Shown piece by piece: positions 26,791 to 34,515 of a DNA stretch of 64,000 nt; position 1 is the first letter of the stretch, and the number at the start of each line of letters is the position of its first letter. The position numbers and the translations under genes were made by a program. Source of the DNA: Sodalinema lacuna_A. Its GTDB lineage: Bacteria; Cyanobacteriota; Cyanobacteriia; Cyanobacteriales; Geitlerinemataceae. Under the pieces are notes generated by a model that ran no database searches, was not told the DNA's origin, and saw nothing but the letters and a program-made list of their open reading frames with translations. The stretch spans positions 62,001 to 126,000 of the forward strand of contig FSSI02000003.1 in NCBI GenBank assembly GCA_900149785.2, in the 5' to 3' direction.

Positions 26791-27864
26791 TCAGGCTAAC
26801 TCAATTTGACAATCATCTCCTACCATAAATCGCAGCGCTTTGGGACGAGGGCGACCGCTTCCGAGTTGGGCGCGTCGGCCAATCAAACTATCTACAATCC
26901 GTTGTTGAATGCCCTCAATGCGAGTTTCTTGTAGGATGACGCTATGTTCTAACTCTACATCCTTGAGGATCACGCCATCGGCGATGCTGCTGTAGGGACC
27001 AATAAAACAGTTTTCCAGGTGACAGTTTTCACCAATAATCACAGGGCCACGAACCGAACAGTTGATCAGTTGGGTTCCCTGGCCAATTTTGACGCGCCCC
27101 ACCACTTGACTCTCTGCGTCAAGTTCCCCGAAAATGGCGGTTTGCAGTTGGGTGTCAAGCAGAATTTGGTTGGCGCTGAGGAGATCGTCTTTTTTCCCCG
27201 TATCCAACCACCAGCCTTCGAGGATTTGCGCTTCGACGGGGTTTTGATGATCGAGGAGGTTACTAATGGCGTCGGTGATTTCCAATTCTCCTCGTTCCGA
27301 GGGTTTAATGCGGGCGATCGCCTGGTGAACGGCGGCGGAGAAGTAATAAATCCCCACCAGGGCTAAGTTTGAAGGGGGAACGGCGGGTTTTTCGACTAAT
27401 TCCAAGACACGGCCCGTTTCATCCACCGTCGCTACTCCGAAGGCGCTCGGGTTCTCCACGGGCCGCAAGAGAATCAATGCATCGAGTTGTTTGTCTTGGA
27501 AGTGGTTGAGAAAGGGGGTGAGGTCATTTTGAATCAGGTTATCGCCCAGATACATGACAAAGGGATCGTCAGCGAGGAACGGTTGAGCGATTTTGACGGC
27601 GTGGGCCAGGCCAGCGGGTTCCTCTTGCAGAATGTAGGTGATCTTGGCCCCGAAGCGATCGCCGTCTCCCGTCAGTTTTTGCACTTCCTCCCCAGTTTCG
27701 GGGCTAATGATAATCCCGATATCGGTGATTCCCGCTGAGACGATGCTTTCAATTCCGTACCAGAGAATGGGTTTGTTGGCCACGGGAACCAGTTGTTTCG
27801 CCCCTGTGTAGGTGAGGGGACGCAGGCGCGTTCCTTTTCCGCCGGAGAGAATCAGTGCTTTCAT
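26791..27864 (-). CDS. Glucose-1-phosphate thymidylyltransferase, long (StrD/GraD-like) form
   Basis: A 357-residue nucleotidyltransferase. GGKGTRLRPLTYTGAKQL is the nucleotide-binding loop; MYLGDNL is the metal-binding site. Residues ~245-350 form a left-handed beta-helix with hexapeptide repeats (VVGRVKIGQGTQLINCSV, VIIGENCHLENCFIG). It makes dTDP-glucose (or a related NDP-sugar) for deoxysugar synthesis, e.g. rhamnose, used by glycosyltransferases such as the one downstream. The long form differs from the short RmlA of the O-antigen pathway by the added beta-helix. Confidence 0.92.
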   Translation of the reverse strand: MKALILSGGKGTRLRPLTYTGAKQLVPVANKPILWYGIESIVSAGITDIGIIISPETGEEVQKLTGDGDRFGAKITYILQEEPAGLAHAVKIAQPFLADDPFVMYLGDNLIQNDLTPFLNHFQDKQLDALILLRPVENPSAFGVATVDETGRVLELVEKPAVPPSNLALVGIYYFSAAVHQAIARIKPSERGELEITDAISNLLDHQNPVEAQILEGWWLDTGKKDDLLSANQILLDTQLQTAIFGELDAESQVVGRVKIGQGTQLINCSVRGPVIIGENCHLENCFIGPYSSIADGVILKDVELEHSVILQETRIEGIQQRIVDSLIGRRAQLGSGRPRPKALRFMVGDDCQIELA

Positions 27865-28215
27865 AGAGCAAGAGTGGGTCTAGATAGGACAAACAACAGG
27901 GGAGAAGAAGGCAATAGACAACAAGCAACAGGCAACAGAAGCCGGAACTTCCAAACCCGGAACCGCCCCAATTATAGGGGGCGATGAGCCTCTTGTTGAC
28001 TGGATTCTCTCGGCTGGGGTGGGATTCCGGATTTTACCCGGGAAAGAGACGGGGGATATCGATGCAACCGTCGGGGAACGCTTGGGGGGCGATCGCGCCT
28101 TGGTTGAGGCGTTGCTGGTGGCGATAGTGATGCTGTTGCGGGTCCGATCAGATCAGGATTATCTAGACTTAAACAGGGTCTTCTATTGTCCGTTTGCCCA
28201 TTATCGATTATTCCT
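27865..28215. other. Intergenic region, 350 bp, with degenerate GGCAACA repeats
   Basis: The stretch at 27908-27940 has imperfect CAACA/GGCAACA units (decayed heptamer array). The rest holds the divergent starts of the thymidylyltransferase and Uma2 genes; no clear promoter or gene is recognisable. Confidence 0.5.
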
Positions 28216-28809
28216 ATGATTGCCAGTCAAGATAACTCTCCCCATCTTACTCCTGAAGACTACTTTGCCTGGGACGAACAGCAGCTAGAAAAGCACGAAC
28301 TGATCAATGGTCGCCCCGACGCCATGGGGGGTGGCAGTATTCATCATAGTCGTATCGCCGTACGCTTAATGACCCTAATTGATACGCACCTAGACAGTAG
28401 CCAATGCTTTACGGGTAACTCGGACTTACGAATTAACATTGTTGGGACAGATAACTACACGTACCCAGATCTCAGCGTCACCTGTGACGATCGCGACCAA
28501 ACCAATGGTCAATATATCACCTATCCCTGTTTAATTGTCGAAGTCCTCTCAGCGAGTACCGAGGCTTATGATAGGGGTGGCAAGTTTCGGCTCTATTGCC
28601 AAAACCCGATGTTGATTGACTATTTACTGGTCAGCTCCACTGCTATCGAAATTGACTTATATCATAAAAATAATGCCGGTGACTGGTTGATTGTAAATTA
28701 TAAAGTGGGTGATAGGGTTGAACTGAAAAGTATTAACCTGAGTTTCCCAATTGAAGAGGTGTATCGCCGTCTCAATCTCAATCTCAGTGGCGATCGCGAA
28801 TCTGGGTGA
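28216..28809 (+). CDS. Uma2-family (DUF820) endonuclease-like protein
   Basis: A 197-residue, short Uma2 protein from the ATG at 28216. TPEDYFAWDEQQLEKHELINGRP, YTYPDLSVTCDDRDQ and CLIVEVLSASTEAYDRGGK carry the PD-(D/E)XK core (Asp of PDLSV, Glu of VEVLSAST, following Lys). There is no C-terminal coiled coil, unlike the paralogue at 4700-5566. It is probably complete. A decayed Uma2 copy follows on the opposite strand, 36 bp away. Confidence 0.9.
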   Translation: MIASQDNSPHLTPEDYFAWDEQQLEKHELINGRPDAMGGGSIHHSRIAVRLMTLIDTHLDSSQCFTGNSDLRINIVGTDNYTYPDLSVTCDDRDQTNGQYITYPCLIVEVLSASTEAYDRGGKFRLYCQNPMLIDYLLVSSTAIEIDLYHKNNAGDWLIVNYKVGDRVELKSINLSFPIEEVYRRLNLNLSGDRESG

Positions 28810-28844
28810 CATCCTTGATCGCGTTACCAGACAATATTGAGATC

Positions 28845-29398
28845 TCACTGAAATCCCGGTAAGACGGTTTCGCCATCGAGGGTGGCGGGGCGATCGCAAC
28901 ATTCGGGTTCGAGTCCCTGGCGATAGATTTCTACCCTCTGGGCTTGTCGATCGATTAACCACCCCAGCTTCACCCCAGCGTCTTGATAGTCCGCCATTTT
29001 TTCCCGCAAGTCTTTAAGATTGTCGCTGGGAGATTTGAGTTCGAGAACGAAGTCGGGGGCGATGGGGGGAAAGTTTCGCGATCGCCCGGGTTGAGGGCTT
29101 CCCAGCGATCGCGATGTATCCAGGCTAGGTCCGGCGATCGATTTCCACCGTTGGGGAGTCTGAAGCAGGTGGAGGAGTCGAAGAGATAGCCCAGTTTGCT
29201 GCGACGATTCCAAAGTACAAAATCGGCTGACCGTTCGATATTACGATTTCCGGTTTCGCCGCCAGTGGGGGGTATGATAATCAGTTCTCCTCGGGCGTTA
29301 CGCTCGAATTTGATGTCGGGGTGGTTGTCGCACAGTTGCGCGAACTGGCGATCGCTCAGTTGAATGAAAGGGGTTAGGTCGATGGTGTAGGTCAGCAT
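28845..29398 (-). pseudogene. Uma2-family gene broken by a 1-base deletion in a C-run
   Basis: Two overlapping frames on the minus strand together make one Uma2 protein: frame A from the ATG at 29398 (MLTYTIDLTPFIQLSDRQF ... EALNPGDRETFPP) and frame B ending at 28845 (PPIAPDFVLELKSPSDNL ... DGETVLPGFQ). They join at a run of six G on the plus strand (29064-29069). A seventh base would restore one frame of ~185 residues. The PD-(D/E)XK residues, SPDLAW and LELKSPSD, lie on opposite sides of the break. It is a true pseudogene or a homopolymer sequencing error. Confidence 0.85.
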
Positions 29399-29470
29399 CT
29401 TTGAGTCAGGGCGATCGCTATTTCTGGGAACCGAAATTGTTTTGATCGTAGCGCCAGAATTGATGAAATG

Positions 29471-29520
29471 TTGACATCCTCCCACGCTAATTCAAAGAAT
29501 ATAGCGTGGGAGGATGTCAA
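29471..29520. repeat. Perfect 19-bp inverted repeat (IS200/IS605-like end or hairpin)
   Basis: TTGACATCCTCCCACGCTA (29471-29489) is the exact reverse complement of 29502-29520, with a 12-nt loop. TTGACATCCTCCC is typical of the ends of IS200/IS605-family (TnpB) elements in cyanobacteria. No transposase is next to it, so it is a solo end, a small non-autonomous element or a strong hairpin terminator. Confidence 0.8.
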
Positions 29521-29614
29521 ACAGGTGACGGGCGATCGAAAACGCCCGTTTCAAAAAGGCATTTATTCCCCTAATTGGGGCAGGTAGTGGCGTGACAGAC
29601 TTCTCGTTCCTGGA

Positions 29615-29980
29615 CTAGCGCACCGTGAGGCGCTGTACGGAGAACAGGTCATCGTCGCGTAGGGCTTCGATACTCGATAGTGGGACGGTGACGACGGCTA
29701 ACGTGTCGCCAGTGACGCTAAATACTTCTAAGATTGCACCATCTTCGCCGCCTTGGGGATGGGGAACGCGATCGATAAAAGCGGCAACTGTACCACAACG
29801 TAGTCCAGCTTCTGGTATGTCTCGATTCAGGGCAACATCTGTATATAAATCTGGTGTCATCATGATTTGTCCTTCGATGGAAACAGCGTGACAAATTGAC
29901 TTATCACCTTTAAGACGCGGCACGAGCAAATATCGCGTCAATTTTGACGTTGGGATAATCATCTCCGCCGGTAATTTCAT
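29615..29980 (-). CDS. DUF4926 protein with a truncated DUF6883-like N-terminus
   Basis: A 121-residue protein. Residues ~43-121 (TDVALNRDIPEAGLRCGTV ... SVQRL) are a DUF4926 domain. Residues 1-29 (MKLPAEMIIPTSKLTRYLL) look like the start of a DUF6883 protein, normally the separate upstream partner of DUF4926; an internal methionine pair (residues ~40-41) marks where DUF4926 genes usually begin. A deletion has probably fused the two. DUF6883/DUF4926 pairs may be toxin-antitoxin-like, which is inference. Assignments are from memory. Confidence 0.55.
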   Translation of the reverse strand: MKLPAEMIIPTSKLTRYLLVPRLKGDKSICHAVSIEGQIMMTPDLYTDVALNRDIPEAGLRCGTVAAFIDRVPHPQGGEDGAILEVFSVTGDTLAVVTVPLSSIEALRDDDLFSVQRLTVR

Positions 29981-30069
29981 CAGGATTAACCCGGTGTTAT
30001 CGATCGCTCATGTAATTTTGCCATACTCCAGCGGATTTACCCTGGGTTCTTACGCTCTGCGTGGATATT

Positions 30070-30287
30070 GCAAAATACGGAATTTATGGCAACGGCGGTT
30101 TTGGGAACATCGGGTGCGGGACGAAGAAGAATTTGCCGCCTATTGCGATTATATTCATATTAACCCGGTGAAACATGGGTTATGTAAATTGCCAACGGAT
30201 TGGCCGTGGTCAAGCATTCATCGGTTTATTCAAAAAGGTATTTTAACCTCGCCGCAACGCACGGCCCCCACCGACAAATCCCATTGA
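30070..30287 (+). pseudogene. C-terminal remnant of a REP-associated tyrosine transposase (RAYT)
   Basis: From about 30070 the plus strand reads LWQRRFWEHRVRDEEEFAAY, DYIHINPVKHGLCKLPTDWPW and SSIHRFIQKGIL, the C-terminal half of a RAYT (Y1/HUH) transposase including the catalytic tyrosine region (DYIHINPVKHG). The N-terminal half with the HxH metal site is missing; the upstream frame has no similarity. It is a different subtype from the intact copy at 30500. Confidence 0.85.
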
Positions 30288-30415
30288 TGAAGGATGGTGT
30301 TATAAAAAATCGAATACGGGGTTCTATGGATGGTGCGACGATGGTTTCATGGGGGGAACGCCTCCGCTGCTGGATCTACACACCATTTTACCCAGGGCGA
30401 TATCATGATTTGCTG

Positions 30416-30478
30416 TGACGCATCGTTCCCACGCTCCGCGTGGGTAACGCAATCCCCAGACGCTCTGCGTCGCCACCA
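30416..30478. repeat. REP palindrome upstream of the RAYT gene
   Basis: Two hairpins in tandem: CCCACGC-TCC-GCGTGGG, then AACGCAATCCCCAGACGC with the imperfect hairpin GACGCTCTGCGTC. The reverse complement is found at 31033-31080 and 31357-31410. Confidence 0.85.
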
Positions 30479-30499
30479 CCTGAAACGACACCATAACCT

Positions 30500-31033
30500 A
30501 TGAGTCGCAGCCGCTACGTCATTACCGAACCCGATCGCCCGCACTTTCTGACCTGCACCGTCGTCGAGTGGCTCCCAATCTTCACCCGCCCCGAAGCGGT
30601 CGCGATCGTCTTGGGTAGCTGGGAGCATCTACGCCGGACGGATGGTTTCCGGCTGTATGGCTATGTTGTGCTGGAAAACCACCTTCATTTTATTGGTCAC
30701 GCTCCCCGACTCGATCGCTGTGTTGCCCGTTTTAAGTCGTTTACGGCTCGCAGCCTCATCGACTTGCTACAGCGGCACAATGCCCAAACTCTACTGAAGC
30801 GATTTACCTTTGCTAAAAAGGCTCACAAGCGCGATCGCGAGCATCAGGTTTGGCAGGAAGGCTCCCATGCCGAACTGATTTTGAGTGATGAGATGATGCG
30901 TGAAAAGCTGGAGTATATTCACAATAATCCGGTGAAGCGGGGCTATGTCGATCGCCCGGAATATTGGCGTTATTCTAGTGCTCGCAACTATCTGGGACGT
31001 GAGGGTCTGATTGCGATCGACCCTTGGCATTAG
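30500..31033 (+). CDS. REP-associated tyrosine transposase (RAYT), Y1/HUH family
   Basis: A 177-residue protein. The N-terminus RYVITEPDRPHFLTCTVVEW, the HUH metal site ENHLHFIGH and the catalytic-Tyr helix REKLEYIHNNPVKRGYVDRP are intact, and length fits the family. RAYTs cut single-stranded DNA at REP hairpins and spread them. REP palindromes flank the gene on both sides in opposite orientation. It is probably functional or recently so. Confidence 0.93.
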   Translation: MSRSRYVITEPDRPHFLTCTVVEWLPIFTRPEAVAIVLGSWEHLRRTDGFRLYGYVVLENHLHFIGHAPRLDRCVARFKSFTARSLIDLLQRHNAQTLLKRFTFAKKAHKRDREHQVWQEGSHAELILSDEMMREKLEYIHNNPVKRGYVDRPEYWRYSSARNYLGREGLIAIDPWH

Positions 31034-31091
31034 TGGCGACGCGGAGCGTCTGGGGATTGCGTTGAAATCGCATCGTCCGCATCGTTCCCAC
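31033..31091. repeat. REP palindrome downstream of RAYT, running into the assembly gap
   Basis: GGCGACGCGGAGCGTCTGGG-type sequence is the reverse complement of the element at 30416-30478; a further forward element (CATCGTTCCCAC) begins at 31080 and is cut by the run of N. Confidence 0.85.
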
Positions 31092-31346
31092 NNNNNNNNN
31101 NNNNNNNNNNNNNNNNNNNNNNNNNNNNNNNNNNNNNNNNNNNNNNNNNNNNNNNNNNNNNNNNNNNNNNNNNNNNNNNNNNNNNNNNNNNNNNNNNNNN
31201 NNNNNNNNNNNNNNNNNNNNNNNNNNNNNNNNNNNNNNNNNNNNNNNNNNNNNNNNNNNNNNNNNNNNNNNNNNNNNNNNNNNNNNNNNNNNNNNNNNNN
31301 NNNNNNNNNNNNNNNNNNNNNNNNNNNNNNNNNNNNNNNNNNNNNN
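31092..31346. other. Assembly gap (255 N)
   Basis: A run of N lying between REP copies. The real sequence and its length are unknown; it is likely a repeat array that could not be resolved. Confidence 0.99.
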
Positions 31347-31356
31347 GCGACCATCA

Positions 31357-31410
31357 CGCGACGCGGAGCGTCTGGGGATTGCGTTGCCCACGCGGAGCGT
31401 GGGAACGATA
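31357..31410. repeat. REP palindrome after the gap
   Basis: GCGACGCGGAGCGTCTGGGG, ATTGCGTT and the hairpin CCCACGC-GGA-GCGTGGG, then GAACGAT. It is the reverse complement of the element at 30416-30478. Confidence 0.9.
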
Positions 31411-31425
31411 AAAAACCAAGTTTAT

Positions 31426-34143
31426 TCAGGGAACCGTGGAAATAACAGAAAACGTTACCTCAGCATCAGACATACCAGCGGCGTTTTCCAAGCGATAACT
31501 GAAGGTATAAGTCCCAAAGGGATTAGGACCTAACGACGTCGAAATATTACCATTGGAATCAACCGTCAGCATACCTCCTGCTAGCGTACCTCCTGTTAAC
31601 GTCACCGAGCTACCTGCCGCATTATCCGTTACGGAACCTCCCAAATCGCCGCCACCAAAACTGGTAATCGACGCAGCCGGGAAGCCTAACGAATCGTTGT
31701 CGAGCAAGCTGCCGCCGGATGGTGCAGGCATCGAGCCGAGGATGTAAATCTCCCCAGTTACATCGTTTACCGCAACTGGCGGTATGCCAACCCGGATGTT
31801 AACCGTTCCATCGGAAGTCCCGGCTGAGTTGGACAACTGGTAGTCAAAACTGTAAGTTCCGGTCGTGGTCGGATTGGTTAAACTGAAACTACCATCCCCA
31901 TTCACCGTCAACGTTCCACCCGCCAAACCAACAGTAGAACCGGCAGCATTCGTCGTTACAATTCCCCCAAGGTCGCCGCCGCCAAATGCCGCTAGAGTCG
32001 ATACAGGGCTACCTAGCGTATCGTTATCGAGCAAATCGTTGGTGTCCGTCGTCGCAATATTCAACGTGCCTCCAGGCTCAACCAAGTAACCGCTATCATC
32101 AGTTGCCGTCGGTGCTATAGCAGTAACCTCGATATTAATTGTGCCATCATCCGCGCCTGCTGAATTTTCTAAGCGATAGTTAAAACTGTAATTTCCTGTC
32201 GTATTTGGATTCGTTAAACCGAAACTGCCATCGGCATTGACCGTCAACGTTCCACCCGCCAAGCTAACAGAATCTCCTGCACTGTTGGTAGTTACAGAGC
32301 CACCCAAGCTACCGCCGCCAAAACTGGAAATTGTCGCCGCCGGAGTACCCACTGTGTCGTTATCGAGAATATCGTTAGAATCCGTCGTTGAAATGGTCAA
32401 AGTGTCTCCAATATTTACGGCATACGAATCATCAGTAACAGTGGGCGGTTCTTGAACCTCAATCGTCACCGTTGCCGTGTCATTTCCCTGCGAGTTTTCT
32501 AACTGATACTCGACGGTGTAAGTTCCCGTAGAATCTGGATTTGTGAGGCTGATGCTGCCGTCAGCATTTACGGTCAAGGTTCCCCCCGCCAAACTAACCG
32601 CATCGCCCGCCAAATTGTCCGTCACTGGACTGCTCAAACTGCCCGCACCAAACGCGGCAATTTCTGCTGTGGGAAAACCGAGATTGTCGTTATCGAGCAG
32701 ATCGTTGGTTGCACTGGTGGCGATGTTTAACGTTTCACCTACGTTCACCGTATAGCTGCCATCATCCGTCGCCGTCGGTGCAACCGGAGCCGTGTCGTCG
32801 TTCGTCAGCGTCAATATCGCCGTCGGATGCGTACTTCCGGCACGTCCCGCCCCGCTAAAGTCCGTCAGCGACAGTGCTACTGTTTCATCGGCCTCGAAGT
32901 CCGTATCGCCCAAAATCTCGATATCGACCGTCTTGCTGGCATCACCCGCTGCAAAACTGACGACAATCGGACCGCTCGTGAAATCGTCTCCCGGTGTTGC
33001 GCCGTCTGTCGTCCCTGCGGCTAACGCCACTGTCACGTCCTCTGCAACTGTCGTATTTCCACTACGGTTCAAGATCGCCACCGTACTGGTGTTCGTGTCG
33101 TCCCCTTCATCTGCTGTAAAGGTCGCCGCCGAGAAATCGTAGCTCGGATCGGGTAATGGGGTCGGTGTAGGAGTGGGGGTCGGTGCGGGGGTTGGGCTAG
33201 GCGTGGGAGTGGGGGTCGGTGTGGGAGTGGGGGTCGGTTCGGGTTCGGGTTCTGGCGTTACCTCGGATTCCGGTTCAGGGGTCGGTTCCGGTTCGGGTTC
33301 GGGTTCTGGCGTTACCTCGGATTCCGGTTCTGGTTCTGGTGTCGGGGTCGGGGTTGGGGTCGGTGAGGGAGTAGAGGCTTGACTCGAATCGGGTTCTTCT
33401 ACTTCCGTCAGGGGGATAAAGTCGTTAGCGTCGAGGTCAGTGACACCCTGAACCGTTGCCAAAAACTCACCGCTGCGGCGATCGCGAATAACGGTTTGGC
33501 CGTCCTCGACCGTGAATGCCAACCCAGTAAACCTCAGATCCCCCAAGAGTTCGATGCGATCTTCGCCTCGGCTGAAATCCTCGATGCGATCGACATCGGC
33601 TGGGGTTTCCCCTCCGGTAGAGCGACTGTCGGACAAACGACCGATCGCAAAAATATCGTTGCCCTCGCCCCCAATTAGGGTATCGCTGCCCATATCTCCG
33701 TAGAGAACATCGTCGCCGGACGCTCCTTGCAGCCAATCGTTATCTTGACCGCCCCAGAGGGTGTCCTCTCCCGCATCGCCGATGAGGGTATCGCGTCCTT
33801 TATTACCAAACAGCCAGTTACCTTCGGTGTCGGGGTTAGATGCGGGGGTTAAGGTTCCCCCCTGGATGACGTCGTCGCCGAGGCCTCCTGCGATGATATC
33901 GAACCCTAAGTCTCCGTAGAGGCGATCGCCGTCTTGTCCGCCTAAGATTGTATCGTCGTCTCGTCCGCCGAAAATGGTATCGCGTCCGGCATTCCCCGCC
34001 AGTACGTCGTTGCCCGCGTTGCCGAAGATGCGATCGCTGCCCCCCAATCCAGTCACCCTATCATTGCCGCCCAGGGCAAATATTTCATTAGGGGCGATCG
34101 ATCCGACAAGGATATCATGACCGAAGGTTCCGAGAATTTCCAT
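31426..34143 (-). CDS. RTX / Calx-beta / cadherin-like repeat protein
   Basis: A 905-residue acidic protein. Residues ~5-170 hold glycine/Asp-rich RTX calcium-binding nonapeptides (GGNDRVTGLGGSD, GNAGNDVLAGNAGRD, GGLGDDVIQGG). Residues ~250-325 are a low-complexity Pro/Thr/Glu linker of PTPTPTP and EPEPEP. Residues ~330-440 are a Calx-beta domain (TFTADEGDDTNTSTVAIL; GDTDFEADETVALSL). Four ~105-residue Ig/cadherin-like repeats follow, each beginning (A/P)PTxTDD-like and containing GGTLTVNxDGSxSLTNP. There is no N-terminal signal; type I secretion is usual for RTX proteins, but the RTX block here is N-terminal. It is probably an adhesin or surface protein. The C-terminus borders the REP/gap region, so it could be truncated. 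Confidence 0.88.
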   Translation of the reverse strand: MEILGTFGHDILVGSIAPNEIFALGGNDRVTGLGGSDRIFGNAGNDVLAGNAGRDTIFGGRDDDTILGGQDGDRLYGDLGFDIIAGGLGDDVIQGGTLTPASNPDTEGNWLFGNKGRDTLIGDAGEDTLWGGQDNDWLQGASGDDVLYGDMGSDTLIGGEGNDIFAIGRLSDSRSTGGETPADVDRIEDFSRGEDRIELLGDLRFTGLAFTVEDGQTVIRDRRSGEFLATVQGVTDLDANDFIPLTEVEEPDSSQASTPSPTPTPTPTPEPEPESEVTPEPEPEPEPTPEPESEVTPEPEPEPTPTPTPTPTPTPSPTPAPTPTPTPTPLPDPSYDFSAATFTADEGDDTNTSTVAILNRSGNTTVAEDVTVALAAGTTDGATPGDDFTSGPIVVSFAAGDASKTVDIEILGDTDFEADETVALSLTDFSGAGRAGSTHPTAILTLTNDDTAPVAPTATDDGSYTVNVGETLNIATSATNDLLDNDNLGFPTAEIAAFGAGSLSSPVTDNLAGDAVSLAGGTLTVNADGSISLTNPDSTGTYTVEYQLENSQGNDTATVTIEVQEPPTVTDDSYAVNIGDTLTISTTDSNDILDNDTVGTPAATISSFGGGSLGGSVTTNSAGDSVSLAGGTLTVNADGSFGLTNPNTTGNYSFNYRLENSAGADDGTINIEVTAIAPTATDDSGYLVEPGGTLNIATTDTNDLLDNDTLGSPVSTLAAFGGGDLGGIVTTNAAGSTVGLAGGTLTVNGDGSFSLTNPTTTGTYSFDYQLSNSAGTSDGTVNIRVGIPPVAVNDVTGEIYILGSMPAPSGGSLLDNDSLGFPAASITSFGGGDLGGSVTDNAAGSSVTLTGGTLAGGMLTVDSNGNISTSLGPNPFGTYTFSYRLENAAGMSDAEVTFSVISTVP

Positions 34144-34472
34144 AATTCAAGACGAGTTGGAGATCAGTTCAGAGAGTGAAAACTGGCTCTAATGAAGTCG
34201 TACAACTGTGGCTGTAACAGACCTGAACTCTAACCCAATACGACTCCGTGGAACGGCCAGCTTGAATAGTCATCCACGATGATAACCATCGGAAGATTGC
34301 AAAGGTCAAACGTTTGACCTGGCTTCAACAAAACTTCAGCAAAATTTCAGCAAAACTTCATCAAAAAAAAATAAACAATGCTGTCCGTTTTGTTTGTTTT
34401 TGTGAAGATTCCCTCCCGACTATCCTCGTGACTTGGCTTCAGCCATGACACGAGGGGAGAGGGGAGAGGGGA
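34144..34472. promoter_or_regulatory. Intergenic region with an 18-bp perfect palindrome and an AAAACTTCAGC repeat
   Basis: AGGTCAAACGTTTGACCT (34303-34320) is a perfect palindrome about 160 bp upstream of the RTX start and could be an operator. Just after it (34322-34363) the units CTTCAACAAAA, CTTCAGCAAAA, TTTCAGCAAAA and CTTCATCAAAA form a short 11-bp tandem array. No consensus promoter is clear. Confidence 0.55.
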
Positions 34473-34500
34473 GTCGGGGCGAAAAATTTTTCGCCCTGAC
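34473..34500. terminator. Bidirectional hairpin terminator
   Basis: GTCGGGGCGAAAAA / TTTTTCGCCCTGAC is a 28-bp palindrome with one G-T mismatch. It has A-runs and T-runs in its middle and lies 15 bp after the stop of the transglutaminase-like gene, whose transcription (leftward) it should end. Confidence 0.65.
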
Positions 34501-34515
34501 CAGAACGCACCGTCT

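Noticed and set aside
28019..28219. 66-codon frame before the Uma2 gene
   Set aside because: No recognisable similarity, and it overlaps the real Uma2 start out of frame.
30791..31445. Frames running through the N gap
   Set aside because: Their bodies consist of X; they are artefacts of the gap and of REP sequence.
31553..33382. Several plus-strand frames (Val/Pro-rich, Gly/Val-rich)
   Set aside because: They are antisense shadows of the repeats of the RTX/Calx-beta protein.
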